DNA of 64,000 nt from Stenotrophomonas raiganjensis (SeqCode) (GCF_030658505.1 NZ_JAUTXR010000180.1:248001-312000); one strand, 5' to 3'; counted from the stretch's first letter, positions 16,393 to 25,963 are shown. Numbers and translations are program-made. Notes: generated by a model not told the origin, from the sequence alone.

Positions 16393-17550
16393 ATGAAATA
16401 CTTCTCGTTGGTATGGGCGCAGCTGTTCCGCAGCCGCACCCGTACGTTGTTGACGCTGCTGTCGGTGGTGGCCGCGTTCCTGCTGTTCGGCATGCTCGAT
16501 TCAGTGCGCGTGGCATTCACCTCCGGTGGCAGCGTGGAAGGTGCCAACCGGCTGGTGGTCGCTTCGCGGCTGTCGATCACCCAATCGCTGCCGATCCGCC
16601 TGGAAACGCAGATCCGCCAGGTGGCGGGCGTGCGCGACGTGGCCTATGGCATGTGGTTCGGCGGCATCTACCAGGATCCGAAGAACTTCTTCCCCAACTT
16701 CTCGGTGTCACCCAACTACTTCGATGTCTACCGCGAACTGCAGGTCGATCCCGCGCAGCTGGAAGACTGGAAGCAGACCCGCACCGGCGCCATCGTCGGC
16801 GAAACCCTGGCCAAGCAGTTCGGCTGGAAGGTCGGCGACACCATCCCGTTGCAGGCCACGATCTTCCCGCGTGGCGGCAGCAACGACTGGCCGCTGGAAC
16901 TGAAGGGCATCTACCGCTCCAAGGACCGGGCGTTGGCCGCAAACGAAGAACGCCAGTTGATGATGAACTGGAAGTACTTCGATGAATCCAACGACTACAT
17001 CAAGAACCAGGTGAGCTGGTACACGGTGACGCTGGACAACCCGGACCAGTCCTCGCGGGTGGCGCAGGCGATCGATGCGATTTCGGCCAACTCCGACCAC
17101 GAGACCAAAACCCAGACCGAGTCGGCGTTCCAGCAGGCCTTCGTCAAGCAGTTCGCGGATATCGGCATGATCGTCACCTCGATCATGGGCGCGGTGTTCT
17201 TCACCTTGCTGCTGTTGACCGGCAACACCATGGCGCAGGCGGTGCGCGAGCGCGTGCCGGAGCTGGCCACGCTGAAGACGCTGGGCTTCAAGGACAGCAC
17301 CGTGCTGACCCTGGTGATGGTGGAGTCGGTGCTGCTGATCGGCCTCGGCGGCCTGATCGGCATGGGCCTGGCCGCGCTGATCCTGCCGGCGATCGGTCCA
17401 AAGAGCATGGGCATGCTGCCACCGCACGTACCGACGCCGACCTGGCTGATGGGGCTGGGCCTGATCGTGGTGATCGGCATCATCGTCGGCCTGTTGCCGG
17501 CGCTGCGTGCCAAGCGCCTGAAGATCGTCGACGCACTGGCCGGCCGCTGA
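16393..17550 (+). CDS. FtsX-like ABC transporter permease (first)
   Basis: The 385-residue protein has one N-terminal transmembrane helix (TLLTLLSVVAAFLLFGMLDS), a periplasmic MacB-type domain (about residues 40-245) and three C-terminal helices, the four-helix plan of MacB/FtsX permeases. The C-terminal region PELATLKTLGFKDSTVLTLV is the characteristic cytoplasmic coupling segment. Unlike MacB, the ATPase is a separate polypeptide. It is followed 13 bp later by a second permease, so the pump is probably a heterodimer. Confidence 0.88.
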   Translation: MKYFSLVWAQLFRSRTRTLLTLLSVVAAFLLFGMLDSVRVAFTSGGSVEGANRLVVASRLSITQSLPIRLETQIRQVAGVRDVAYGMWFGGIYQDPKNFFPNFSVSPNYFDVYRELQVDPAQLEDWKQTRTGAIVGETLAKQFGWKVGDTIPLQATIFPRGGSNDWPLELKGIYRSKDRALAANEERQLMMNWKYFDESNDYIKNQVSWYTVTLDNPDQSSRVAQAIDAISANSDHETKTQTESAFQQAFVKQFADIGMIVTSIMGAVFFTLLLLTGNTMAQAVRERVPELATLKTLGFKDSTVLTLVMVESVLLIGLGGLIGMGLAALILPAIGPKSMGMLPPHVPTPTWLMGLGLIVVIGIIVGLLPALRAKRLKIVDALAGR

Positions 17551-17563
17551 AGAGGACACCGAC

Positions 17564-18886
17564 ATGTTCAAGAGCAAACTCAAGAAGTGGCTGGGCAACG
17601 CCTTGACGGTGCTGCTGCTGGTGATCGGCCTGGCGCTGTGGATCAGCCTGCCATGGATCGGCGTGCTGGCGGTGGCCGTGCTGGTGGCACTGTGGCTGCT
17701 GCTGACCCGCGGTGGGCGACTGGCACTGGCCGCCACCCGCATCGGCGTGGCCAGCCTGCCGCAGCGCTGGGGCGCGTCCTCGGTGATCGTGGTCGGCATC
17801 GCTGGCGTGGTCGGCGTGCTGGTGGCGATGCTGGCGATGGGCGAAGGCTTCCAGGCCACGCTCAACAACACCGGTGATGACACCACCGCCATCGTGCTGC
17901 GTGGCGGCTCGCAGGCCGAAACCAACTCGGTCATCACCCGCGAGCAGGTACCCACGCTGTCCACCCTGCCCGGCATCAGCCGCGATGCCGAAGGCCGGCC
18001 GCTGCTGTCACCGGAGCTGTCGCAGGTGGTCAACCTGGTGTCGAAGTCCGACGGCACCGACGTCAACGCGCAGTTCCGCGGCGTTGGTCCGCAGGCCTGG
18101 GCCGTGCATGACAAGGTCAAGATCATCGAAGGCCGCAAGTTCGCAGCCGGCCTGCGCGAGATCGTGGTCGGCCAGGGTGCCAAGGGCCAGTTCCGCGACA
18201 TGGACGTGGGCAGGACGCTGACCCTGGGCAACCAGACCTGGACCGTGGTCGGCGTGTTCGCCACCGGCGATGCGCACGATTCGGAGCTGTGGACCGACGC
18301 CGATACGCTGGCCACCACCTACCAGCGCAGCGCCTGGCAGTCGATCAGCGTGCGTACCGATGGCAAGGCCGGCTTCGAACAGTTCAAGGCAGCGGTCGCC
18401 GCCGACCCGCGCCTGAAACTGGACGTGGAAACCACCCGTGTCTACTACAGCAAGCAGGGCGGCGGGCTGACCAAGCTGATCGACATCCTCGGCAAGGTGA
18501 TCGGCACGATCATGGCGGTGGGTGCGGTCTTCGGCGCGCTCAACACCATGTATGCCGCTGTTGCCACGCGCGCGCGCGAGATTGCCACCATGCGCGCGAT
18601 CGGCTTCCGCGGCCTGCCGGTGGTGACCGCTGTGATGCTGGAAACGATGCTGCTGGCGCTGCTCGGCGGCCTGCTCGGCTGTGCGGTCGCGTGGCTGCTG
18701 TTCAATGGCTACAGCGTGTCCACCATCGGCAGCAACTTCAGCGCGGTGGTGTTCAAGTTCCATGTGTCGCCGGAACTGCTGTGGACCGGCCTGAAATGGG
18801 CGCTGGGCATCGGCCTGGTCGGTGGCCTGTTCCCGGCGCTGCGCGCGGCACGATTGCCGATCACCACGGCGCTGCGCGAAACCTGA
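17564..18886 (+). CDS. FtsX-like ABC transporter permease (second)
   Basis: The 440-residue second permease has an extra pair of N-terminal helices (about residues 12-52) before the usual FtsX topology: a helix around 70-95, a periplasmic domain, and three C-terminal helices with the coupling motif REIATMRAIGFRGLPVVTAV. The additional helices distinguish it from its partner. It closes the exporter operon and is followed within 40 bp by a strong terminator. Confidence 0.88.
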   Translation: MFKSKLKKWLGNALTVLLLVIGLALWISLPWIGVLAVAVLVALWLLLTRGGRLALAATRIGVASLPQRWGASSVIVVGIAGVVGVLVAMLAMGEGFQATLNNTGDDTTAIVLRGGSQAETNSVITREQVPTLSTLPGISRDAEGRPLLSPELSQVVNLVSKSDGTDVNAQFRGVGPQAWAVHDKVKIIEGRKFAAGLREIVVGQGAKGQFRDMDVGRTLTLGNQTWTVVGVFATGDAHDSELWTDADTLATTYQRSAWQSISVRTDGKAGFEQFKAAVAADPRLKLDVETTRVYYSKQGGGLTKLIDILGKVIGTIMAVGAVFGALNTMYAAVATRAREIATMRAIGFRGLPVVTAVMLETMLLALLGGLLGCAVAWLLFNGYSVSTIGSNFSAVVFKFHVSPELLWTGLKWALGIGLVGGLFPALRAARLPITTALRET

Positions 18887-18920
18887 GCATCACGCAGCGG
18901 CAGACTGCGCATCTTGAAGA

Positions 18921-18949
18921 GGGACGGAGCGAAGGCTCCGTCCCTTTTT
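18921..18949 (+). terminator. Rho-independent terminator of the exporter operon
   Basis: A perfect 10-bp stem (GGGACGGAGC / GCTCCGTCCC) with a GAAG tetraloop is followed by TTTTT. This is a textbook intrinsic terminator 35 bp after the last permease stop. Confidence 0.92.
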
Positions 18950-18956
18950 CGTTGGT

Positions 18957-18994
18957 GGGGTCAGATCCCTTCGCCAAGCGAAAGGATCTGACCC
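18957..18994. repeat. palindromic GGGTCAGATCC repeat
   Basis: An inverted repeat with arms GGGTCAGATCC and GGATCTGACCC around a 16-nt centre. A related, less perfect copy lies at 62738-62776, so it is likely one member of a dispersed intergenic family. Confidence 0.6.
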
Positions 18995-19007
18995 GCTCTG
19001 GGTGCAA

Positions 19008-19030
19008 GATCCACGCGATGCGTGGATGGA
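19008..19030. repeat. short palindrome GATCCACGC / GCGTGGAT
   Basis: A small dyad of the same sequence type as the GTAGATCCA palindromes at 11898 and 58012, but lacking the GTAG head. It is probably a decayed SMAG-like repeat in the leader of the TonB-dependent receptor gene. The rest of 18995-19293 shows no gene; a palindrome ATTCTAGAAT at 19203-19212 lies where the receptor promoter might be. Confidence 0.45.
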
Positions 19031-19244
19031 GGCGTGCGTACACGCTCCGCTACAGATTGCAGAAGATCCGCCGCTATCGATGCCTCTGCCCATCGCAAAC
19101 GCAGCGCGCGTGACGCTGCGCACAGCGCATCTGTGGATTGTTGGTTGCGATTCATTTTCGCGCACATCCGTGGCGCAGAGACAAACAGTTACGAATGGAA
19201 ACATTCTAGAATCGCGCCCCCCACGTTGGTTTGCAGCACCCCAC

Positions 19245-19272
19245 GCGCCCACAGAACGGGCGCATGTTTTTT
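19245..19272 (+). terminator. terminator/attenuator-like hairpin in the receptor leader
   Basis: A GCGCCC/GGGCGC stem with a 7-nt loop is followed by ATG and six T residues, just before the TonB-dependent receptor coding region. It could stop read-through or attenuate receptor expression. It also makes the ATG at 19264 an unlikely start. Confidence 0.5.
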
Positions 19273-19293
19273 CTGAAACACGAGATGTCACGG

Positions 19294-22119
19294 ATGTCCC
19301 TGAAAACCACTCCGCTGCGCAACGCGATCGTCATCGCGCTGGCCGCCAGCTGCACCACCCCCGCCTTCGCACAGAGCACCGGCGACGCCACCACCACCCT
19401 CGACCGCATCGAAATCACCGGCTCGCGCATCCGCCAGGCCAGTGTCGAGACCGCACAGCCGGTGATCGCGCTCAACCGCGCCGAGATCGAGAAGAAAGGC
19501 TACGTCAACGTCGCCGACATCCTGCAGGACATTCCCACCGCAGGTTCGCCGAGCATGAGCCGCGCGTCTTCGCTGACCTCCTCGCGCGACTTCGGCGGCA
19601 TGTACGTCAGCCTGCGCAACCTCGGCCCGGAACGCAGCCTGGTGCTGATCGACGGCCGCCGCATGGGCGTCAGCGCCGGCGGCTACTCCGACCTGGCCTC
19701 GATTCCGTCGGCCATCGTCGAGCGCGTGGAAGTGCTGACCGATGGCGCGTCCGCGCTGTACGGCTCGGACGCCATCGCCGGCGTGGTCAACATCATCACC
19801 CGCAAGAACTTCGACGGTGGCGAAGCCAGCGTCTATGTCGGCCAGTACGGCCAGGGTGACGGCCAGAAGCGCGCATACAGCGCAACCTTCGGCAAGACCT
19901 TCGACCGCGGCTGGTTCACCGTGGGTGCCGAACGCACCAAGGAAGACGAGGTGCTGGGCAAGGATCGCGAGTTCAGCCGCTATCCGAATGGCCCGCGCCA
20001 CCCGACCGACAACCTGAATGGCAACACCCCGTGGGGCTACGTCACCGTCGGTGGCAAGAACCTGACGGTGGGCCCGGGCGGTGATCCGAGCCAGAAGGGC
20101 AACTTCCATGCGCCGGATCCGGCCGATGGTGCCAACAGCAAGAGCAACATGAGCCTGCTGACCGGCCTGGAGCGCACCTCGGTGTTCGCCAACGGTGGCT
20201 TCTCGATCACCGACAACCTGCGCATCGTCGCCGACGCGCTGTACAGCAAGCGCGAATCGACCAAGCACCTGGCCGGTTACCCGTACTCGGTCAGTGCCGC
20301 GCAGGCACGCAACGGTAGCCGTGCTGCGCTGTCCAAGGACAGCACGTTCAACCTGTGGGGCCAGGACGTGCTGTTCGCACACCGCTCCGAAGAGCTGCCG
20401 CGCGGCACCGAGAACAATCTGGAAACCAAGCGTGCCAGCATCGGCCTGGAAGGCAGCTTCGAAACCGGTTCGCGGTACTGGGACTGGAACGTCAGCTACA
20501 TGTACAACCGCAATGAAGGCGAGCGCATTGGTACCGGCAGCATGTACCAGCCGCACGTCAACCAGGCCGTCGGCCCGTCCTTCATGGATGGCAGCGTGGC
20601 CCGCTGCGGTTCACCGGGTGCGGTGATCGCCGGCTGCGTGCCGTGGAACCCGGCTGCACCGATGGGTTACACCGGCCCGGGCTCGCTGAGCAACCAGGAC
20701 GTGCAGGACTACCTGTTCGCCCGCTTCGTCGACAAGATGAAGAGCACCACCAAGGTCGCCAGCGCCAACATCTCCGGTTCGCTGTTCACCCTGCCGGCCG
20801 GCGACATCATGGGTGCGATGGGCTTCGAGCATCGCAGCGAAGAAGCCAGCTACACCCCGGACATGCGGGTGCAGAAGGGCGAGATCGCCGGCACCACCGG
20901 CCAGCCGACCCGTGGCGACTACTCGCTGAACGAAGTCTACCTGGAGCTGCAGGTGCCGCTGCTGGCCGACCTGCCGTTCGCCCGCGAACTGTCGCTGGAC
21001 GTGGCCGGCCGCTACTCGGACTACAACAACTTCGGTTCGACCACCAACAGCAAGTTCGGCCTGAAGTGGAAGCCGATCGACAGCCTGCTGGTCCGCGCAA
21101 CCTATGGCACCGGCTTCCGTGCGCCGACCGTGGATGACCTGTACGGCGGTACCGTCAGCACCCGCGATTCGTTCGCCGATCCGTGCGATACCTCGTTCGG
21201 TACTGCGGCCACCAGCCCGACCGTTGCTGCCCGTTGCCAGGCGCTGAAGGTGCCGGCCAACTTCCGCCAGCTCAACAGCGATGGCACCGTTGCCACCAAG
21301 CCGGGCCAGCAGTCGACCGTCGACTTCAACTCGGGTTCCAACGCAGCGCTGAAGCCGGAAACCGCCAAGACCTGGACCGTGGGCCTGGTGTACAGCCCGG
21401 ACTTCGTGGCCGGCCTGGATGTCAGCCTCGACTGGTGGAAGATCCGCATCAACAACGCCATCGTCTCCGAGACCGCCAACAGCATTCTCGAGCAGTGCTA
21501 TGTGCAGGGTTCGGACGCCGCCTGTGGCCGCTTCACCCGTGGCAGCAATGGCCAGGTCAACAGCCTGGACCGTTCGCTGGTCAATGCCGGTTTCCGCGAG
21601 ACCGCCGGCTATGACATCAACGTGCGTTACCGCCTGCCGGAAACCACGTTCGGCCAGTTCGCCGTCAACTGGAACACCACCTACACCGACTACCTGAAGC
21701 AGCGCAACGACAACGCTGCGACCACGCCGGTGGAGCAGCGCACCAGCTGGGGCGGTGACTTCCGCGTCCGCTCGACCTTCAACCTGGATTGGCAGTACGG
21801 CGACCTCGGCATCGGCTGGACCGCGCGCTACTACTCCAGCATGAAGGAGAAGTGCTCGTACCTGGACGAGTGCAACCTGCCGGGCTTCAGCTCGTCGTAC
21901 ACCAGTGCGTCGCCGACCAACAAGGTGGGCTCCAACACCTTCCACGACCTGCAGGTGCGTTACAACCTGCCGTGGGATGGCACCGTGTCGCTGGGCGTGA
22001 ACAACGTGTTCAACCACCAGGGTCCGATCATGTACAGCCAGCCGAACAGCAGCTTCACCTACTACGGTGGCTTCGACATCGGTCGTTTCATGTACATGAA
22101 GTACCAGCAGCGCTTCTAA
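19294..22119 (+). CDS. TonB-dependent receptor
   Basis: This is an outer-membrane receptor of about 940 residues. It has a signal peptide (AIVIALAASCTTPAFAQ), a plug domain (LDRIEITGSRIRQASVETAQ; DGASALYGSDAIAGVVNIIT), a large beta-barrel and a terminal aromatic strand (FMYMKYQQRF). The plug resembles the xanthomonad receptor class with the RIxVTGSR opening, often used for carbohydrates or peptides; the substrate cannot be read. Starts at 19264, 19285 and 19294 are all in frame; the last is taken because the first lies inside a hairpin-T-run, and GAG lies nine bases before it. A strong terminator follows. Confidence 0.9.
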   Translation: MSLKTTPLRNAIVIALAASCTTPAFAQSTGDATTTLDRIEITGSRIRQASVETAQPVIALNRAEIEKKGYVNVADILQDIPTAGSPSMSRASSLTSSRDFGGMYVSLRNLGPERSLVLIDGRRMGVSAGGYSDLASIPSAIVERVEVLTDGASALYGSDAIAGVVNIITRKNFDGGEASVYVGQYGQGDGQKRAYSATFGKTFDRGWFTVGAERTKEDEVLGKDREFSRYPNGPRHPTDNLNGNTPWGYVTVGGKNLTVGPGGDPSQKGNFHAPDPADGANSKSNMSLLTGLERTSVFANGGFSITDNLRIVADALYSKRESTKHLAGYPYSVSAAQARNGSRAALSKDSTFNLWGQDVLFAHRSEELPRGTENNLETKRASIGLEGSFETGSRYWDWNVSYMYNRNEGERIGTGSMYQPHVNQAVGPSFMDGSVARCGSPGAVIAGCVPWNPAAPMGYTGPGSLSNQDVQDYLFARFVDKMKSTTKVASANISGSLFTLPAGDIMGAMGFEHRSEEASYTPDMRVQKGEIAGTTGQPTRGDYSLNEVYLELQVPLLADLPFARELSLDVAGRYSDYNNFGSTTNSKFGLKWKPIDSLLVRATYGTGFRAPTVDDLYGGTVSTRDSFADPCDTSFGTAATSPTVAARCQALKVPANFRQLNSDGTVATKPGQQSTVDFNSGSNAALKPETAKTWTVGLVYSPDFVAGLDVSLDWWKIRINNAIVSETANSILEQCYVQGSDAACGRFTRGSNGQVNSLDRSLVNAGFRETAGYDINVRYRLPETTFGQFAVNWNTTYTDYLKQRNDNAATTPVEQRTSWGGDFRVRSTFNLDWQYGDLGIGWTARYYSSMKEKCSYLDECNLPGFSSSYTSASPTNKVGSNTFHDLQVRYNLPWDGTVSLGVNNVFNHQGPIMYSQPNSSFTYYGGFDIGRFMYMKYQQRF

Positions 22120-22175
22120 GCCTGCAACCGCGTTCCCGCCACAGCCATCTCTCTCTCCTGGCTGTGGATGGAAGC

Positions 22176-22211
22176 AGAGCGGCGCCCCTCGGGGCGCCGC
22201 TCTTTTTTTTT
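22176..22211 (+). terminator. strong Rho-independent terminator of the receptor gene
   Basis: A 12-bp GC-rich stem (GAGCGGCGCCCC / GGGGCGCCGCTC) is followed by nine T residues. Confidence 0.95.
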
Positions 22212-22226
22212 GGAAGGCGGGGTCGG

Positions 22227-22243
22227 AGCCCCGCCGGGGCTAC
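22227..22243 (-). repeat. SMAG-like GTAG palindrome overlapping the rarD stop
   Basis: On the minus strand the sequence GTAGCCCCGGCGGGGCT is a GTAG-headed hairpin. Its TAG is the stop codon of the rarD coding region (22240-22242). Confidence 0.7.
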
Positions 22244-23136
22244 CGCTTGGCCCGCATCGTGCGGATGTTGTCGCCGACGAACAGCACCAGGCCGGCCCAG
22301 ATCGCGGCAAAGCCGATCGCCTTGGCGGTGTCGAACGCTTCATGGAAGAAGAACACGCCCAGCAGCAACTGCAGGCTCGGCGCGATGTACTGCAGGATGC
22401 CGACCAGCGACAGCGGAATGCGCTTCACGCCGTAGGCGAAGCCGATCAGCGGTACTGCGGTGACGGCGCCGCCGAAGATCAGCAGCAGGTCGTTGCGCCA
22501 GCCCCAACCGTGGAAGAACGCGCCGCCGTGGCCGTTCTCGGCCCAGATCGCAAACGCCAGCGCCGGCAGGAACAGGTACATGCTCTCCACGCCCAGGCCG
22601 GCCACCGGATCGACCGAGACCAGCTTGCGCAGCAGGCCATACAGGCCGAACGAACAGGCCAGGCCCAGCGCGATCCACGGTGGCGTCCCCGCGTCGATGG
22701 TCAGCCAGGCCACGCCCACCGCTGCCATCGCCACCGCCACCCATTGCAGGCGGCGCAGGCGCTCCTTCAGCACCAGCACGCCCAGCAGCACGTTCACCAG
22801 CGGGTTGATGAAGTAGCCCAGGCTTGTCTCGATCACATGGCCGGCGTTGACCGCCCAGATGTACAGGCCCCAGTTGAACGCGATGGTCAGGCTCGACACC
22901 AGCAGGATCGGCAGCGCGCGCGGCTGTGCGGCGATCTTCCGCCACCAGCCCAGGCGCGCGCTGATCAACAGCCAGCCCAGCACCAGCACGGTGCTCCAGA
23001 TGATGCGGTGGGCGATGATCTGGAACGAGGGTACCTCGTTGAGCAGGTGCCAATAGACCGGCACCAGGCCCCAGATCACGAAGGTGGAGGCGGTGACCAG
23101 CAGGCCCCGGCGTTGTTCTTTCTCGTCCATGCTCAT
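22240..23136 (-). CDS. rarD: RarD family EamA transporter
   Basis: The 298-residue protein has ten transmembrane helices in two EamA repeats and the RarD hallmarks near the start (VIWGLVPVYWHLLNEVPSFQ, AHRIIWS). RarD was described as a chloramphenicol-sensitive protein; its natural substrate is unknown. The stop codon TAG is part of a GTAG palindrome. Two ATGs two codons apart (23136 and 23130) could serve as start; the first overlaps the upstream EamA gene by 4 bp, so the two are co-transcribed. Confidence 0.88.
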   Translation of the reverse strand: MSMDEKEQRRGLLVTASTFVIWGLVPVYWHLLNEVPSFQIIAHRIIWSTVLVLGWLLISARLGWWRKIAAQPRALPILLVSSLTIAFNWGLYIWAVNAGHVIETSLGYFINPLVNVLLGVLVLKERLRRLQWVAVAMAAVGVAWLTIDAGTPPWIALGLACSFGLYGLLRKLVSVDPVAGLGVESMYLFLPALAFAIWAENGHGGAFFHGWGWRNDLLLIFGGAVTAVPLIGFAYGVKRIPLSLVGILQYIAPSLQLLLGVFFFHEAFDTAKAIGFAAIWAGLVLFVGDNIRTMRAKR

Positions 23137-24038
23137 TTCTTTCTCGTCCTTGCCATTGTCAGCACCACCACACCCAGAAGAATCACCACCATCGCCAGCA
23201 GGTCGCGCCAGCCGAACCGTTCACCGTTGAGCAGTGCGCCCAGCAGCACCGCGATCACCGGATTGACGTAGGCATAGCTGCCGGCCAGCGCCGGGCGCAC
23301 GTTCTGCAGCAGCCACACGTAGGCGGTGAACGCGACGATGGAGCCGAACACGCACAGGTAGGCCATCGCCAGCAGGCCACCGGTGTCGGGCAGCGTGGTC
23401 GGGCGCTCGCCGACCACCAGGCCGATCAGCACCAGCAGCACGCCACCGCAGACCATCTGCCCGGCCGCGGTCATGAACGGGCCTGGCAGGTCCAGGCCGC
23501 GTGCCCACACCGAGCCGAACGCCCAGCCAACCGGTGCGATCAACAGCAGCACCAGCCCGGTCGGCGAGGCGGTCAGGCTGCTGCCGGCATTGAGCCAGAC
23601 CACGCCCAGGAAGCCGATGGCGATGCCCAGCCACTCACCACGGCTGGCATGTTGCCCGCGCAGCGCCGAGAACAGCGCCATCCACAGCGGCACCGAGGCC
23701 ACCGCAGTGGCGGCCAGGCCCGAGGACACCTCACGCTCGGCCAGCACCACCATGCCGTTGCCCAGCACCAGCATGGTCACGCCCATCACCGCCAGGTTGC
23801 GCCACTGCCGCAGCGTCGGGTTTGGCAGCTTCCAGAACAGGCGCAGCGCGAGGAACATCAGGCCGCCGGCAATGATGAACCGGCTGCCGGAGACCATCGT
23901 CAGCGGCAGTGCGCCACCGTGCAGGGCCTTGGCGATGCCCAGGTAGGTCGAGCCCCAGACCACGTAGACCAGTAGCAATGCCAGCGCGACAAGGCCACCC
24001 CGGGGGGCAGCCGCAGACGAAGGGGGGGGAGCCGACAT
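23133..24038 (-). CDS. yedA: YedA-like EamA family drug/metabolite exporter
   Basis: The 301-residue protein has ten predicted helices in two EamA repeats, with the motifs VYVVWGSTYLGIAKAL, GSRFIIAGGLMF and AYVNPVIAVLLGALL that mark the YedA group of drug/metabolite transporters. It is the upstream gene of a two-gene operon with rarD, and it faces the KgtP-like carrier gene divergently. Confidence 0.85.
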   Translation of the reverse strand: MSAPPPSSAAAPRGGLVALALLLVYVVWGSTYLGIAKALHGGALPLTMVSGSRFIIAGGLMFLALRLFWKLPNPTLRQWRNLAVMGVTMLVLGNGMVVLAEREVSSGLAATAVASVPLWMALFSALRGQHASRGEWLGIAIGFLGVVWLNAGSSLTASPTGLVLLLIAPVGWAFGSVWARGLDLPGPFMTAAGQMVCGGVLLVLIGLVVGERPTTLPDTGGLLAMAYLCVFGSIVAFTAYVWLLQNVRPALAGSYAYVNPVIAVLLGALLNGERFGWRDLLAMVVILLGVVVLTMARTRKK

Positions 24039-24261
24039 GACACACCAGGGAGCCGGGGGAAGGCGGATTCTAGGACGTTTTGAGTATGGTCCGGCACCCC
24101 AGACGGTGGCACGCTGTCATCCATCCATGCACCCTGCTCTGGTCTGCTACCCCGTATTGACGGCCGATGCAGTACCAAGAGGGCTGCCCGGCCGCGCCGC
24201 CCCAAGGCCGGGCGCCGTTTTCCCTGCGCACGGACGCGCCGCATCGAGGATTCCCACCCAG

Positions 24262-25596
24262 ATGAGCACCACGTCCCAACCCGCCGTACCCGCGAACGAC
24301 CGCGCCGCCCTGCGGCGGTCGATCTCCAACACCCTCAAAGGCTCCGCCGGCAACCTGGTGGAGTGGTATGACGTCTACGTGTACTCGGTGTTCGCCGTGT
24401 ACTTCGAATCGCAGTTCTTCTCACCGGACGACAAGAACTCCACGATGTACGTGTGGGCGATCTTCGCCGCGACCTTCCTGATGCGCCCGATCGGTGCCTG
24501 GTTCTTCGGCCGCTTCGCCGACCGCCACGGCCGTCGGTTGGCGCTGACCGTCTCGGTCACGCTGATGGCGCTGTGCTCGTTCCTGATCGCCATCACCCCC
24601 ACCGCCGCCAGCATCGGCATCTGGGCCGCAGTCATCCTGCTGTTCGCACGCCTGCTGCAGGGCTTCGCCACCGGCGGCGAGTACGGCGCCAGCGCCACCT
24701 ACATGTCCGAGGCCGCGATTCCCGGCCGCCGCGGCTTCCTGTCCTCGTTCCACTACGTCACCCTGGTCGGTGGCCATGTGCTGGCCCAGCTGACCCTGCT
24801 GCTGATGCTGACCTTCTGGGGCAAGCCGGAAATCTCCGAGTGGGGCTGGCGCATCGCCTTCGGCATCGGCGGCATCGCCGCGGTGGTGGTGTTCTGGCTG
24901 CGCCGGGGCATGGACGAGTCGCTGTCGGAGTCGTCGATCGAGGCCGCGCGCGAAGGCAAGGCACAGAAGTCCGGCTCGATGTACGAGTTGTTCGTGCACC
25001 AGTGGCGGCCGCTGCTGCTGTGCTTCCTGATCACCGCCGGTGGCACCGTGGCCTTCTACACGTATTCGGTGAACGGCCCGAAGATGATCCAGAGCGCCTT
25101 CGCCGGCAACGACCCGATGACCGGCACCCTGATCAACCTGGGCGTGCTGGCGTTCCTGATGGTGCTGCAGCCGGTCGGTGGCTGGCTGTCGGACATCATC
25201 GGCCGCAAGACCCTGCTGGTGTTCTTCGGCGTCGGCGGCGTGGTGTACAGCTGGTACCTGATCACCCAGCTGCCGCACCAGCATGATGCCACCCTGGCGT
25301 TCCTGACCCTGGCGCTGGCCTTCGTCATCCTCACCGGCTACACCTCCATCAACGCGGTGGTGAAGGCCGAACTGTTCCCCACCCACGTACGCGCACTGGG
25401 CGTGGGCCTGGGCTATGCACTGGCCAACTCGCTGTTCGGTGGCACCGCCCCGCTGCTGTACCAGGGCGCGCTGAAGACCGGCCATGTCGACTGGTTCGCC
25501 ATCTACGTCACCGCGACGATCGCGGTATCGTTGGTGGTCTATGTGTTCTTCCTCACCAACAAGGGCCCGAACTGGCTCGACGGCACCCGCAGGTAA
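24262..25596 (+). CDS. KgtP-like MFS transporter (metabolite:H+ symporter family)
   Basis: The 444-residue protein has twelve transmembrane helices. N-terminal signature GNLVEWYDVYVYSVFAVYF and the loop 2-3 motif GRFADRHGRR identify the MHS family of the MFS, whose best match by motif is E. coli alpha-ketoglutarate permease KgtP. The segment RLLQGFATGGEYGASATYMS is the usual helix-5 signature. The start MSTTSQPAV is chosen because the frame upstream is not membrane-like. A dicarboxylate substrate is likely but not proven. Confidence 0.87.
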   Translation: MSTTSQPAVPANDRAALRRSISNTLKGSAGNLVEWYDVYVYSVFAVYFESQFFSPDDKNSTMYVWAIFAATFLMRPIGAWFFGRFADRHGRRLALTVSVTLMALCSFLIAITPTAASIGIWAAVILLFARLLQGFATGGEYGASATYMSEAAIPGRRGFLSSFHYVTLVGGHVLAQLTLLLMLTFWGKPEISEWGWRIAFGIGGIAAVVVFWLRRGMDESLSESSIEAAREGKAQKSGSMYELFVHQWRPLLLCFLITAGGTVAFYTYSVNGPKMIQSAFAGNDPMTGTLINLGVLAFLMVLQPVGGWLSDIIGRKTLLVFFGVGGVVYSWYLITQLPHQHDATLAFLTLALAFVILTGYTSINAVVKAELFPTHVRALGVGLGYALANSLFGGTAPLLYQGALKTGHVDWFAIYVTATIAVSLVVYVFFLTNKGPNWLDGTRR

Positions 25597-25606
25597 GCGC
25601 GTTGCC

Positions 25607-25963
25607 ATGATCGCGGCCACCGGTGCACTGCCGGTGGCCGCTGCGTCTCCCGCCTCGCCGCTGATGTGGATCGCGGCGGTGCTGGCAGCAGCCACCACAC
25701 TGGCCTGGCTGCTGCGCCGCCCCAACGCGCAGGCCACGTGGCCGCGCATCGGTTTCGGAATCGCCTTGCTGGTGTTCTGCGCCGCGCTCACGCTGCAGCT
25801 GGCGGTGGACCTGGGCAGCGGCCACAGCTCGCTGCACCTGCGCCTGCATCGCGGCGTCAGTCCGGCGCCCCTGGTTGGCCTGCGCACGATGGTGGCGTGC
25901 TATCTGGCAGCGCTCGCTGCCGGCGGCTGGGGCGCATGGAAGCTGCTGCGCCGGCGACGGTAG
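25607..25963 (+). CDS. small membrane protein, unrecognised
   Basis: The 118-residue product has three hydrophobic stretches (about residues 18-35, 48-67 and 92-110) and a terminal KLLRRRR. I do not recognise a family. It begins 10 bp after the MFS carrier stop and is probably co-transcribed. Its stop codon TAG (25961-25963) is the TAG of a GTAG-headed SMAG repeat, so the C-terminus has been set by the repeat. Confidence 0.6.
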   Translation: MIAATGALPVAAASPASPLMWIAAVLAAATTLAWLLRRPNAQATWPRIGFGIALLVFCAALTLQLAVDLGSGHSSLHLRLHRGVSPAPLVGLRTMVACYLAALAAGGWGAWKLLRRRR

